From: Methanomethylovorans sp.
GTDB lineage: Archaea > Halobacteriota > Methanosarcinia > Methanosarcinales > Methanosarcinaceae
Assembly (NCBI GenBank): GCA_020854785.1
Contig: JAHFZE010000050.1
Span: 1 to 5,080, forward strand
Direction: 5' to 3'
DNA: 5,080 nt
Made by a program: the position numbers and the translations under genes. Positions 1 through 5,080 of the stretch are shown piece after piece. Within the stretch, counting starts at the first letter, position 1; each line of letters begins with the position of its first letter. The notes under the pieces were generated by a model. It saw only the letters and a program-made list of their open reading frames with translations, did not search any database and had not been told where the DNA came from.

Positions 1-125
1 ACCACCGGAAGTCTTCTTGAGAGGTCTGGACAGATACAGATCATTTGCTGCTGTATTCTGAACTTCCAAGGCTGTGTGTTATGTCCCGAAGGAGCCATTG
101 TTGCATAATGTATAAGTTGTTTCAT
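1..125 (-). CDS. Nitroreductase-family protein, N-terminal part (runs off the left edge)
   Basis: Only the first 41 codons are in the window; the gene continues beyond base 1. Read on the minus strand from ATG at 125-123, the protein begins MKQLIHYATMAPSGHNTQPW and continues KFRI, then a PDLSRRLPV segment. The APSGHNTQPW motif near the N-terminus, followed about 20 residues later by a PD.SR.LPV segment, is typical of the FMN-binding nitroreductase superfamily, especially the roughly 300-residue Acg-like group. The Ser/His/Asn stretch helps bind the flavin phosphate in that superfamily. Such enzymes are cytoplasmic NAD(P)H- or FMN-dependent oxidoreductases; the substrate cannot be told from this fragment. 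The start is not certain. A strong GGAGGTG ribosome site lies at 140-146, but 14 nt from this ATG, which is longer than usual, and an in-frame stop at 156-158 limits upstream extension. A TTTTAAAA stretch at 194-201 could be its TATA box. Confidence 0.8.
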   Translation of the reverse strand, partial: MKQLIHYATMAPSGHNTQPWKFRIQQQMICICPDLSRRLPV

Positions 126-285
126 ATCCGTTATCTTCCCACCTCCGGTGTAAGATCAATGTCTGACGCACATAAAAAGTTTTCAATTGTGGGTTTTAAA
201 AGACATGTATCTGATTTGAAACATAAGAGTTCACAGAGCCAAAATTTGCTTATTTTCATTTCTATGTTCCGGTTGAGGAGAAAAT

Positions 286-307
286 GTGATGGCTATAAAT
301 CCATCAC
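286..307 (-). terminator. Hairpin across the stop codon of the FGE-like gene, followed by a T-rich run
   Basis: A perfect 7-bp inverted repeat (GTGATGG at 286-292, CCATCAC at 301-307) has an 8-nt loop containing the TAG stop of the minus-strand gene. On the minus strand the second arm is followed directly by ATTTTCTCC. The layout resembles a terminator or 3'-end processing hairpin. Archaeal termination depends mainly on T-rich tracts, and this one is short, so the call is tentative. Confidence 0.4.
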
Positions 308-1105
308 TACCCGAAAACCTAGTACGCTGACCCCGGTATTTGCATCAAGTTCTCCGCGGAACGAACTCTGACAGATATTAGGGCCATCCATCCAGCTGCC
401 TCCTCTTCCTACCCGCAGGGTTGTGTTCCCGTCTTCCCAGGCACTCCCGTCCTGAGGTGCACCTTCGTAGTTGCTATGCCAGGTATCCTGGGTCCATTCC
501 CAGACATTCCCATGCATATCATATAGTCCCCATGCGTTAGATCTCTTTTGTCCAACCGGATGAGTGGTCTCATTGGAATTAATGGCACACCAGCCGTATT
601 CATCCGACCAGCCATATCTGTCAAGGGCTGTGTTATCATCACTAAAAGAAAACTTGGTCTTTGTTCCTGCCCTGCACGCATATTCCCATTCTGCTTCCGT
701 GGGCAGCCTGTATTTGCTCACTTTCTCCTTTTTATTGAGCTCCAATATGAAAGCCTGTGCATCTTTCCATGTGATCTGTTCTACCGGCAACTTATCTCCT
801 TTAAAGTAGGAGGGATCTGTCCCCATCACCGTAGCCCATTCCTGCTGGGTGACTTCATATCTTGCCATATAGAACGGTTCCGATATTGTCACTTTATGCA
901 GCGGGTCATCAAAACCTACCAGAGGTGTTGAATTTGAACCCATATTGAACTCACCTGCGGGAATAAGTACGAATTCCATACCTATGGAATTGTTGTAGGT
1001 GGCGGGAACATCGTTTGCTCTATCTTCTATACAACCAGAAAGCAGCACTACAAATATTGTTATAAGTGTACATAGATATATATTTTGATATAAGTATGGA
1101 CTCAT
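293..1105 (-). CDS. Secreted lipoprotein with a formylglycine-generating-enzyme (SUMF1-like) domain, catalytic pair incomplete
   Basis: This 270-residue protein starts at ATG 1105-1103, with GGAG 7 nt upstream (1113-1116). Residues 1-24 form a hydrophobic signal peptide ending in a lipobox (LSGC, Cys25), so the mature protein is probably lipid-anchored on the outer face of the cytoplasmic membrane. Residues 39-270 are a full FGE-sulfatase (PF03781-type) domain: GMEFVLIPAGEFNMGS at 42-57, RLPTEAEWEYACRAG at 133-147, WGLYDMHGNVWEWT at 192-205 and a C-terminal GFRVV at 263-267. Aerobic FGE oxidises a sulfatase cysteine using two active-site cysteines in a GGS..CH..YC motif (human Cys336 and Cys341). 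Here the aligned segment (235-245) keeps the second as Cys245 but has Asp240 in place of the first, so classic FGE activity is unlikely. The domain may instead bind a ligand or another protein, as in many FGE-fold proteins without the cysteine pair. Four N-glycosylation sequons (Asn38, 58, 178, 227) fit an extracellular location. No sulfatase gene is visible nearby. Confidence 0.93.
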   Translation of the reverse strand: MSPYLYQNIYLCTLITIFVVLLSGCIEDRANDVPATYNNSIGMEFVLIPAGEFNMGSNSTPLVGFDDPLHKVTISEPFYMARYEVTQQEWATVMGTDPSYFKGDKLPVEQITWKDAQAFILELNKKEKVSKYRLPTEAEWEYACRAGTKTKFSFSDDNTALDRYGWSDEYGWCAINSNETTHPVGQKRSNAWGLYDMHGNVWEWTQDTWHSNYEGAPQDGSAWEDGNTTLRVGRGGSWMDGPNICQSSFRGELDANTGVSVLGFRVVMDL

Positions 1106-1138
1106 TTAATTTCTCCATAGTTTTACCTGCAAAACTAC

Positions 1139-1161
1139 TATTTAAAGACTACCTATATACA
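1139..1161 (-). promoter_or_regulatory. Candidate TATA box(es) for the FGE-like lipoprotein gene
   Basis: Two archaeal TATA-like sequences lie upstream of the start on the minus strand: TTTAAATA (1146-1139), a perfect match to the TTTAWATA consensus, and TGTATATA (1161-1154). With initiation about 25 nt downstream, the outer box would give a leader of about 25 nt that includes the GGAG site at 1113-1116. The inner box would give a leader barely reaching that site. I therefore favour the outer box, but both are sequence matches only. Confidence 0.4.
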
Positions 1162-1290
1162 AAATCGTGTTTAAAATGGAACTTCCGAACTTGTAATATC
1201 GAACTCTCATAGTATAATGAAACTATATCATACAAATCATCAGTTATTATCAGAAATTGGACTCTGTAGAAAACATGTCCATTATGTTTG

Positions 1291-1365
1291 AACCACCGAG
1301 TTCACAGGGAATACAGAGAACGAGAATAGTTATACGTCTCTGAGAACGATGTGTACTCTGTGGTT
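1291..1365. repeat. 75-bp palindromic (MITE-like) repeat element with imperfect inverted ends
   Basis: The left end AACCACCGAGTTCACA (1291-1306) pairs with the reverse complement of the right end, AACCACAGAGTACACA (1365-1350), at 14 of 16 positions. After eight unmatched bases the two arms match again in AGAGA (1315-1319 against 1341-1337). The ends resemble the ACCACAGAG...CTCTGTGGT palindromes scattered through intergenic regions of many methanogens and bacteria (recalled, not searched). There is no coding capacity, and no clear target-site duplication is visible. The imperfect arms suggest an old, decayed copy, or a transcribed hairpin under weak constraint. Confidence 0.6.
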
Positions 1366-1429
1366 GCATCTGCCCATAGTTGAGATATGAGGATTGCTAC
1401 GGTGCCAGATATTAAAAAATAATATGCTG

Positions 1430-1440
1430 CGAAATATATA
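1430..1440 (+). promoter_or_regulatory. Candidate BRE/TATA promoter of the PhoU-like gene
   Basis: CGAAATATATA combines a purine/A-rich BRE-like element (CGAAA) with a TATATA box, the archaeal TFB/TBP arrangement. Initiation about 25 nt downstream would fall near 1460-1465, giving a leader of roughly 85 nt that overlaps the inverted repeat at 1452-1493. It is a consensus match only; other AT-rich stretches nearby could serve. Confidence 0.35.
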
Positions 1441-1451
1441 GAAGTATGTGA

Positions 1452-1493
1452 CGTATATGTGCCACATGGAAATATTGTGAGAAGACATATACG
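1452..1493. promoter_or_regulatory. Perfect 9-bp inverted repeat upstream of the PhoU-like gene (possible operator)
   Basis: CGTATATGT (1452-1460) and ACATATACG (1485-1493) are exact reverse complements separated by 24 nt. An AATATT palindrome (1471-1476) sits almost at the centre. The site lies 56-97 nt before the PhoU-like start, around the predicted transcription start. Such spaced arms suit a dimeric DNA-binding protein better than a stable RNA hairpin. The neighbouring product carries an AbrB-type DNA-binding domain, so autoregulation is a reasonable guess. Confidence 0.35.
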
Positions 1494-1548
1494 CTACATG
1501 AGATATTCTTCCCGTCATTCAGCATATGGTCATTAGCGGAGGAATCCT

Positions 1549-2508
1549 ATGGAAACCAGAAAAGTTCAGGTTACGGGTAAATCGACCTATATAGTCACCC
1601 TGCCAAAGAAATGGGCAAAGAAATCAAAGCTTGACGGCGGGGAAACGGTATCAATGTCATATCTTGAAGATGGGTCTCTGGTGATCGCTCCTCCTGGCTG
1701 GAAGCATGCCGAACGTAACCTTAAGATCAGTTTCAATGGGAACATCAAGGGGTTGAAGCGCGAGATAGTTGGCATTTACATTCTTGATGAATACACTTCC
1801 ATAGAGGTCGCAGGGAAAAATCTCGACAAAGAGATGAAAAAGGAAATCAAGCAGCTGTGTAGAGGCCTGATAGGATTTGAAGTCGTAGAGAATGTCGGTG
1901 ACAGGGTGGTTATCAATGATTTCCTTGACAAGGACGAACTGACCATAGCCCGCACCCTTAAGCGCATGTCCTCTATAGTGTACCTCATGATGGATGAACT
2001 GGCGATAGCCATGCAGGAACAGAACAATGAGTTATTCGCCGAAGTGGTTGCCAGGGATGATGAAGTGGACAGAATGTATCTCCTGATATCCAAGCAGTTC
2101 ATAAGCAGGCTGCACTTGCACCAGCCTTCAAAGAATGACAAACTGGGTCTCATCGAATCCTTCTACTATCGACTGGCAGCTGAGGATGTGGAAAGGATCG
2201 CAGATCACGTGACAAAGGTAGCAGCTATATGTAAGGAGCTGTCCCTGACCGAAGATCAGAGCTCTCTGATGTCGCAGCTTGTCAGGGACTCACAGAAATA
2301 TTTCATGGATATTATGGATATCTTCAGGCATCTGGAGAAAGAACAAGCCCACGATGTGCTGGATAATATAATGTCCAGTTCAGAAGACCTTCTTGAGCTG
2401 CGGGACAGCTCTGAACCTGAAATGAGGATCATCATCGACAGCATCAAAAGGATAAGGGAATATGCAAAGAAGATCACTGAATATACAATCGATCTATCAC
2501 AATTATAA
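1549..2508 (+). CDS. AbrB/SpoVT-PhoU domain regulator (archaeal PhoU-like protein)
   Basis: This is a 319-residue cytoplasmic protein; the ATG at 1549 has GGAGG 6 nt upstream (1538-1542). Residues 1-49 form an AbrB/SpoVT swapped-hairpin domain (METRKVQVTGKSTYIVTLPK, then DGSLVIAPP), normally a dimeric DNA-binding module. From about residue 130 the protein is helical and PhoU-like. It has an acidic cluster RDDEVDR at 169-175, the hallmark AAEDVERIADHV at 210-221, and a final helix SIKRIREYAKKITEY near the C-terminus that matches the second PhoU repeat. In PhoU proteins the E/D...D positions bind metal, and the family couples phosphate-transporter activity to signalling. The AbrB fusion is common in archaea, where it is thought to regulate transcription, often of phosphate genes. 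No pst transporter or PhoR-like kinase is visible here, so a phosphate role is family inference. The gene overlaps the next by 47 nt and is probably cotranscribed with it. An inverted repeat in front of it may be its own operator. Confidence 0.93.
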   Translation: METRKVQVTGKSTYIVTLPKKWAKKSKLDGGETVSMSYLEDGSLVIAPPGWKHAERNLKISFNGNIKGLKREIVGIYILDEYTSIEVAGKNLDKEMKKEIKQLCRGLIGFEVVENVGDRVVINDFLDKDELTIARTLKRMSSIVYLMMDELAIAMQEQNNELFAEVVARDDEVDRMYLLISKQFISRLHLHQPSKNDKLGLIESFYYRLAAEDVERIADHVTKVAAICKELSLTEDQSSLMSQLVRDSQKYFMDIMDIFRHLEKEQAHDVLDNIMSSSEDLLELRDSSEPEMRIIIDSIKRIREYAKKITEYTIDLSQL

Positions 2509-2899
2509 GGCAGTCCCCTTTATTCTTTGTGTCTCCCTGCTGATCGATTATTCCTTCACATTCCATTTTGCAGGGAGTGCACAGAACATACTGGATTATG
2601 AGTTCAGTCCACTGCTTGTGTATGCTGTGGAACATGATGTTGTGATCCCTTATATGTTGCTCACAGCTTCGTTCTACTACTTTGCGGCCTATGCGGTGCT
2701 GAGCCTGCTTCATGACACTGATATCTATCCCATTGGTGTTGCCGTTATCCTGCTTATGAGCATCACTCACGTAATGGGTGGTCTTTCCTGGTATGTACTG
2801 AAGGAGGCATACTCTAACGCTGTACTGACACTTTCGCTAATTTCAGTGATAATGACCATCACTCTTTTTGCATATGAGGTGATCAGGAAGGGACATTGA
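2462..2899 (+). CDS. Four-helix membrane protein, DUF5658-like
   Basis: A 145-residue integral membrane protein of unknown function. Predicted helices lie at about 18-36, 61-83, 89-112 and 119-139; the N-terminus (MQRRS) and C-terminus (VIRKGH) are positively charged, which suggests both face the cytoplasm. The pattern LLIDYSFTFHFAG followed by DYEFSPLL (residues 45-52) resembles the D..FT ... E.(N/S)PL signature of DUF5658 proteins, a small archaeal and bacterial membrane family without known function. This assignment is from memory. ATG at 2462 is the only usable early start: an in-frame stop lies at 2453-2455 and the next ATG, GTG or TTG comes after the first helix. It has AAGGG close upstream (2454-2458), inside the regulator gene. 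The 47-nt overlap with the PhoU-like gene implies translational coupling, and suggests that the two products work in the same process. Confidence 0.85.
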   Translation: MQRRSLNIQSIYHNYKAVPFILCVSLLIDYSFTFHFAGSAQNILDYEFSPLLVYAVEHDVVIPYMLLTASFYYFAAYAVLSLLHDTDIYPIGVAVILLMSITHVMGGLSWYVLKEAYSNAVLTLSLISVIMTITLFAYEVIRKGH

Positions 2900-2916
2900 A
2901 GCCCTTCATGTCCTTT
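2887..2916 (+). terminator. Two alternative hairpins across the stop codon of the DUF5658-like gene
   Basis: Two mutually exclusive stems share the same left strand. Stem A pairs GAAGGG (2887-2892) with CCCTTC (2902-2907) around a 9-nt loop. Stem B pairs AAGGGACAT (2888-2896) with ATGTCCTTT (2908-2916), nine pairs with one G-U, around an 11-nt loop. The TGA stop (2897-2899) lies in both loops. Pyrimidine-rich sequence follows, but there is no long T run. It may be a terminator, a processing site or chance; an alternative-fold switch would be speculative. Confidence 0.35.
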
Positions 2917-2932
2917 GCTTGCCCAGCCTCTT

Positions 2933-2956
2933 ATCCGGGACTATATAGTATCCGGG
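2933..2956 (+). promoter_or_regulatory. TATA box inside a palindrome, flanked by direct repeats
   Basis: ATCCGGG occurs at 2933-2939 and again at 2950-2956, exactly flanking the perfect palindrome ACTATATAGT (2940-2949), which contains TATATA. This could be the promoter of the small membrane protein downstream: initiation about 25 nt on would fall near 2968-2972, ahead of either candidate start. The flanking repeats could be sites for a regulator overlapping the TBP site. There is no clear BRE match in the CCGGG just upstream. Confidence 0.35.
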
Positions 2957-3011
2957 CATCTATGTATTTCATTTGTGCAAAGGTTTTATGGTGGCGTACC
3001 AAGGTTCAGTC

Positions 3012-3206
3012 ATGAAGAAGATGATAAGTCTGCTGCTGGCATGTGTGCTTTCTCTGTTCACGTTCTACTCTACCTGCTGGTTTTCAGTTAACGGGTATTT
3101 CAATTTCATCATTCCCCTGGTCTACGTTGCCATATTTGCATACATCCTTCTCATTTACCTGCTGTATCGCCAGCTCAGAGGATCGCCAACGAAAGAACAG
3201 ATGTGA
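3012..3206 (+). CDS. Small two-helix membrane protein, unknown function
   Basis: A 64-residue protein of no recognised family. A short basic N-terminus (MKK) leads into a hydrophobic helix at about 4-22, a polar turn with NGYFN (27-31), a second helix at about 32-53, and a basic then hydrophilic tail (YRQLRGSPTKEQM). Both ends probably face the cytoplasm. The frame is open further upstream, with starts at TTG 2973 and ATG 2988 that would add 13 or 8 residues. I chose ATG 3012 because AAGG lies about 7 nt before it and because the lysines then directly precede the first helix; ATG 2988, with AAAGG only 4 nt upstream, is the main alternative. The gene sits between the DUF5658-like gene and the large secreted protein, 67 nt before the latter, so it may share its transcript. 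Cys11 and Cys22 lie in or at the end of the first helix. Its small size makes the call less sure than its neighbours. Confidence 0.65.
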   Translation: MKKMISLLLACVLSLFTFYSTCWFSVNGYFNFIIPLVYVAIFAYILLIYLLYRQLRGSPTKEQM

Positions 3207-3273
3207 TGGGATGAAAGCAAGATTGAAAACCAGCGTGAATACACATAGATGAAATTACAGGAGCTGTTACAGC

Positions 3274-5080
3274 ATGAAAAACGCCAGGCTTTGTCCCAGA
3301 TATGTTCCTATCCTGTTGTTGATCGTGATTTTGCTATACATGATGCCTTGTGCAATGGCAGCTTATTTATCTCCTAACAGCAGTCTGGAAACGGATACCC
3401 AGTGGGTCAGCAAGGAAAGTTTGACACTGCAATGGGGCAAGGCTCAGAGGGTCGATATCAATGGTGTGACATATACCCTAAGAGCTGATGATTTTGATGT
3501 CAGGCTGAATGCTGCAAGTATCTCCATTGAAAAGGAAGGAGAGATCATCAGAGAGTTCCTTTTTGCAAATATAGAGTCTGAGAGTAGCCTTATCTGGGAC
3601 TATGAGTTCAAGGTTGAACTTACGGGTGTGACCGAGGATGGGTCAAAAACTCCTGCTGCAAGTGTTACTGTATATGAACGTGGTCTGCCTGAACTGGATG
3701 TTACTCTTGCTGCCGGATCTCAGACCTATGGAGTAGTTACTGTCTCCGAAACACAGTATGCGCCCGGAAAGGAAAAAAAGATCACTGTGGATGTGAAGAA
3801 CACCGGCGATGCCTGGGCTGAGAACCTGGTCCTGGTCATTGACGTGGATAAGCTTGACCTGCAGTCCTACAAAGGTTTCGAGTTACGTAACGACGTACTT
3901 AAAAAACGTCTTGAATGGATGGACGCGGGTGAATCACAGAGTTACAATTTCACTGTTATTTTCCCGGAGTGGGATGGTGTTACATCTCCCTACGCGATCA
4001 ATTACACAATAAGCGCAGTGGTATCGGGAAATGATATCAAGGAGGGGGTTTGTGAAGGTAATGGCTCGCTGAACTTTACTTGCACGGACCCTGTGCTTAA
4101 AGTAGTTTCGTTTGTGTCCAAAGAAGAACTCAACATGTCATCGTGGTATATCAAGGACATGAAAGTACATGGTGCATGGGAGACCACCACTTTCAGGGTG
4201 GATGTGTACAACCAGGGATTCTATACCGTAAGCGGCCTTGATGTCACTTTTCCTGATATACCCGATGAGTTCCTGGTAGACGATATATTCGAGAGTGGGA
4301 ATCCCCGGGTGATCTCTAAGAAAGAGCCTTATTACATATCAAAAAAGCTTGTGCCCCTTCGCCAGGGTGATCTCGTTCTCAACAAGACCGCTGCCAAGGT
4401 CAATTTCTTCGGTAAGGAATTTACATGGGAATCCGAAAGCAAGAGCATCAAGGTACACGGTGCTGCCTTGAGCTTGGATAAATCACTTATGCGTAATGAT
4501 CTCGGTTATGATGTGCTGTTGAAAGTCAGCAACAACGGGGACAGGGCTGCCCGGGTGGGGATCCATGATAGTGTACCCCGTGTGATAAATTATGTCGAGG
4601 GAAGCCTGGAGAGAAGTCTCCCGGATAGTAACATGACCCTGAGCGATTGGGACATGACCGTTACTACTTCTTATGACGGGTCCCGTTACATTAGCGTTGA
4701 GGGTGTGCTCCTGTCTCCCGGGGAGTCCCTCGACATTAGTTATCAGATCGAGCCTGATGAAGCGCCTGATCTGCCATATGCACAATGTGATTTCAAGGCT
4801 ATCGAGGGCTATAAGGGGACGATACGTTCTGCTTTCTTCGTAGCAGGTGCCCGGGTGGAGCAGCAGTATGATGTCGTGACCGGGGAATGGGTTTCCATGG
4901 AACCTTCCGAACCAATAGGAACGGTCGAAGAATTATATTCCTATGCGGATCTGTCAGATACGTCAGAAGATGATCCCATACAGATCCTATCCATAGAAGG
5001 ATCCGTACCTGAGCCTTCGCTGTTCGGCACGATAATGAAAAAGATAAGTGGTGCCTTTGATTCTGTGGAGATCGGCTTGA
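3274..5080 (+). CDS. Large secreted, probably glycosylated surface protein with tandem beta-sandwich domains (runs off the right edge)
   Basis: The first 602 codons are present with no stop. ATG at 3274 has AGGAG 10 nt upstream (3259-3263). Residues 1-29 are a clear Sec signal peptide: basic start, hydrophobic core PILLLIVILLYMM at 12-24, probable cleavage after AMA near 29-30. The rest is beta-rich and acidic. A first domain (about 44-136, starting WVSKESLTLQWG) resembles N-terminal domains of Methanosarcinales surface proteins. It is followed by three Ig-like CARDB/NEW3/DUF11-type domains: about 162-271 (KKITVDVKNTGDAWAENL), 272-396 (TTFRVDVYNQGFYTVSGL) and 397-496 (DVLLKVSNNGDRAARVGI). An acidic linker rich in Asp, Glu, Ser and Pro runs from about 530. 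Eight N-glycosylation sequons are visible (Asn35, 225, 243, 263, 267, 287, 370, 453), and Cys260 and Cys270 could form a disulfide. A C-terminal membrane helix or other surface anchor is expected beyond the window but not seen. The likely role is structural or adhesive; no enzyme motif is visible. Confidence 0.88.
   Translation, partial: MKNARLCPRYVPILLLIVILLYMMPCAMAAYLSPNSSLETDTQWVSKESLTLQWGKAQRVDINGVTYTLRADDFDVRLNAASISIEKEGEIIREFLFANIESESSLIWDYEFKVELTGVTEDGSKTPAASVTVYERGLPELDVTLAAGSQTYGVVTVSETQYAPGKEKKITVDVKNTGDAWAENLVLVIDVDKLDLQSYKGFELRNDVLKKRLEWMDAGESQSYNFTVIFPEWDGVTSPYAINYTISAVVSGNDIKEGVCEGNGSLNFTCTDPVLKVVSFVSKEELNMSSWYIKDMKVHGAWETTTFRVDVYNQGFYTVSGLDVTFPDIPDEFLVDDIFESGNPRVISKKEPYYISKKLVPLRQGDLVLNKTAAKVNFFGKEFTWESESKSIKVHGAALSLDKSLMRNDLGYDVLLKVSNNGDRAARVGIHDSVPRVINYVEGSLERSLPDSNMTLSDWDMTVTTSYDGSRYISVEGVLLSPGESLDISYQIEPDEAPDLPYAQCDFKAIEGYKGTIRSAFFVAGARVEQQYDVVTGEWVSMEPSEPIGTVEELYSYADLSDTSEDDPIQILSIEGSVPEPSLFGTIMKKISGAFDSVEIGL

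Larger units (their letters stand above)
1106..1548. other. Divergent intergenic region between the FGE-like and PhoU-like genes
   Basis: This 443-nt stretch is AT-rich and has no convincing gene. Its one open frame of any size (1330-1518, minus) has no family resemblance and no upstream ribosome site that I can see. It holds promoter candidates for the two divergent genes near each end, a 75-bp inverted-repeat element in the centre, and a second inverted repeat close to the PhoU gene; these are listed separately. Between about 1165 and 1290 I see only AT-rich sequence with no clear structure. Confidence 0.7.

Noticed and set aside
231..241. AGAGTTCACAGAG-like string resembling one arm of the 1291-1365 element
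   Set aside because: The match is only about a dozen bases with no partner arm nearby, so it does not support a second copy.
45..371. Plus-strand open frame of 108 codons
   Set aside because: It lies opposite the nitroreductase start and the end of the FGE-like gene, both strongly supported, and its translation is basic and low in family-like patterns.
409..931. Further open frames inside the FGE-like gene, on both strands
   Set aside because: They are shadows of a clear FGE-domain gene in another frame; none has a plausible ribosome site or recognisable motif.
1179..1205. Three GAACT copies at 1179, 1187 and 1201
   Set aside because: A 5-base word with uneven spacing (8 and 14 nt) is easily found by chance in such DNA.
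1330..1518. Minus-strand open frame of 62 codons in the intergenic region
   Set aside because: It covers the inverted repeats and the PhoU promoter region, its His/Ile/Met-rich translation looks like AT-rich non-coding DNA, and no family is recognisable.
3043..3252. Alternative plus-strand frame overlapping the small membrane protein
   Set aside because: It competes with a frame that encodes two clear membrane helices with a basic start; its own product lacks any coherent pattern.
3809..4785. Open frames overlapping the large surface-protein gene
   Set aside because: The long uninterrupted frame from 3274 with a signal peptide and domain repeats explains this DNA; the others are shadows.

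Overview
The window looks like a chromosomal piece of a methanogenic archaeon, probably of the Methanosarcinales. This is inferred from several signs: a protein fusing an AbrB/SpoVT DNA-binding domain to PhoU (an archaeal arrangement), AT-rich TATA boxes 25-40 nt or more upstream of starts, strong GGAG-type ribosome binding sites, a lipobox lipoprotein, and a large secreted protein rich in N-glycosylation sequons. The genus cannot be fixed from the sequence alone.

Left part (1-1105, minus strand). The 5' end of a nitroreductase-family gene runs off the left edge. It is followed at 293-1105 by a complete lipoprotein with a formylglycine-generating-enzyme (FGE/SUMF1) fold. That protein has lost one of the two catalytic cysteines of true FGE, so it is probably not a sulfatase activator. 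A hairpin spans its stop codon.

Middle (1106-1548). A 443-nt divergent intergenic region holds promoter candidates for both flanking genes. It also holds a 75-bp element with imperfect inverted ends (1291-1365), resembling a small palindromic or MITE-like repeat, and a perfect 9-bp inverted repeat (1452-1493) in the presumed leader or operator of the PhoU gene.

Right part (1549-5080, plus strand). Four genes lie head to tail: an AbrB-PhoU regulator; a four-helix membrane protein (DUF5658-like) whose start lies 47 nt inside the regulator gene; a 64-residue two-helix membrane protein preceded by a TATA box inside an unusual repeat; and the first 602 codons of a secreted, multi-domain beta-sandwich surface protein that is still open at the right edge. 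The first two are almost certainly translationally coupled. Whether the last two share their transcript is unclear, because a stop-spanning hairpin and a promoter-like site separate the pairs.

The cluster suggests cell-envelope proteins under or beside a PhoU-type regulator. No phosphate transporter genes are visible. I see no tRNA, rRNA, CRISPR array, transposase gene or defence system. Nothing here proves a new system; the best leads are the inactive-looking FGE lipoprotein, the paired inverted repeats, and the conservation or otherwise of the four-gene plus-strand cluster.
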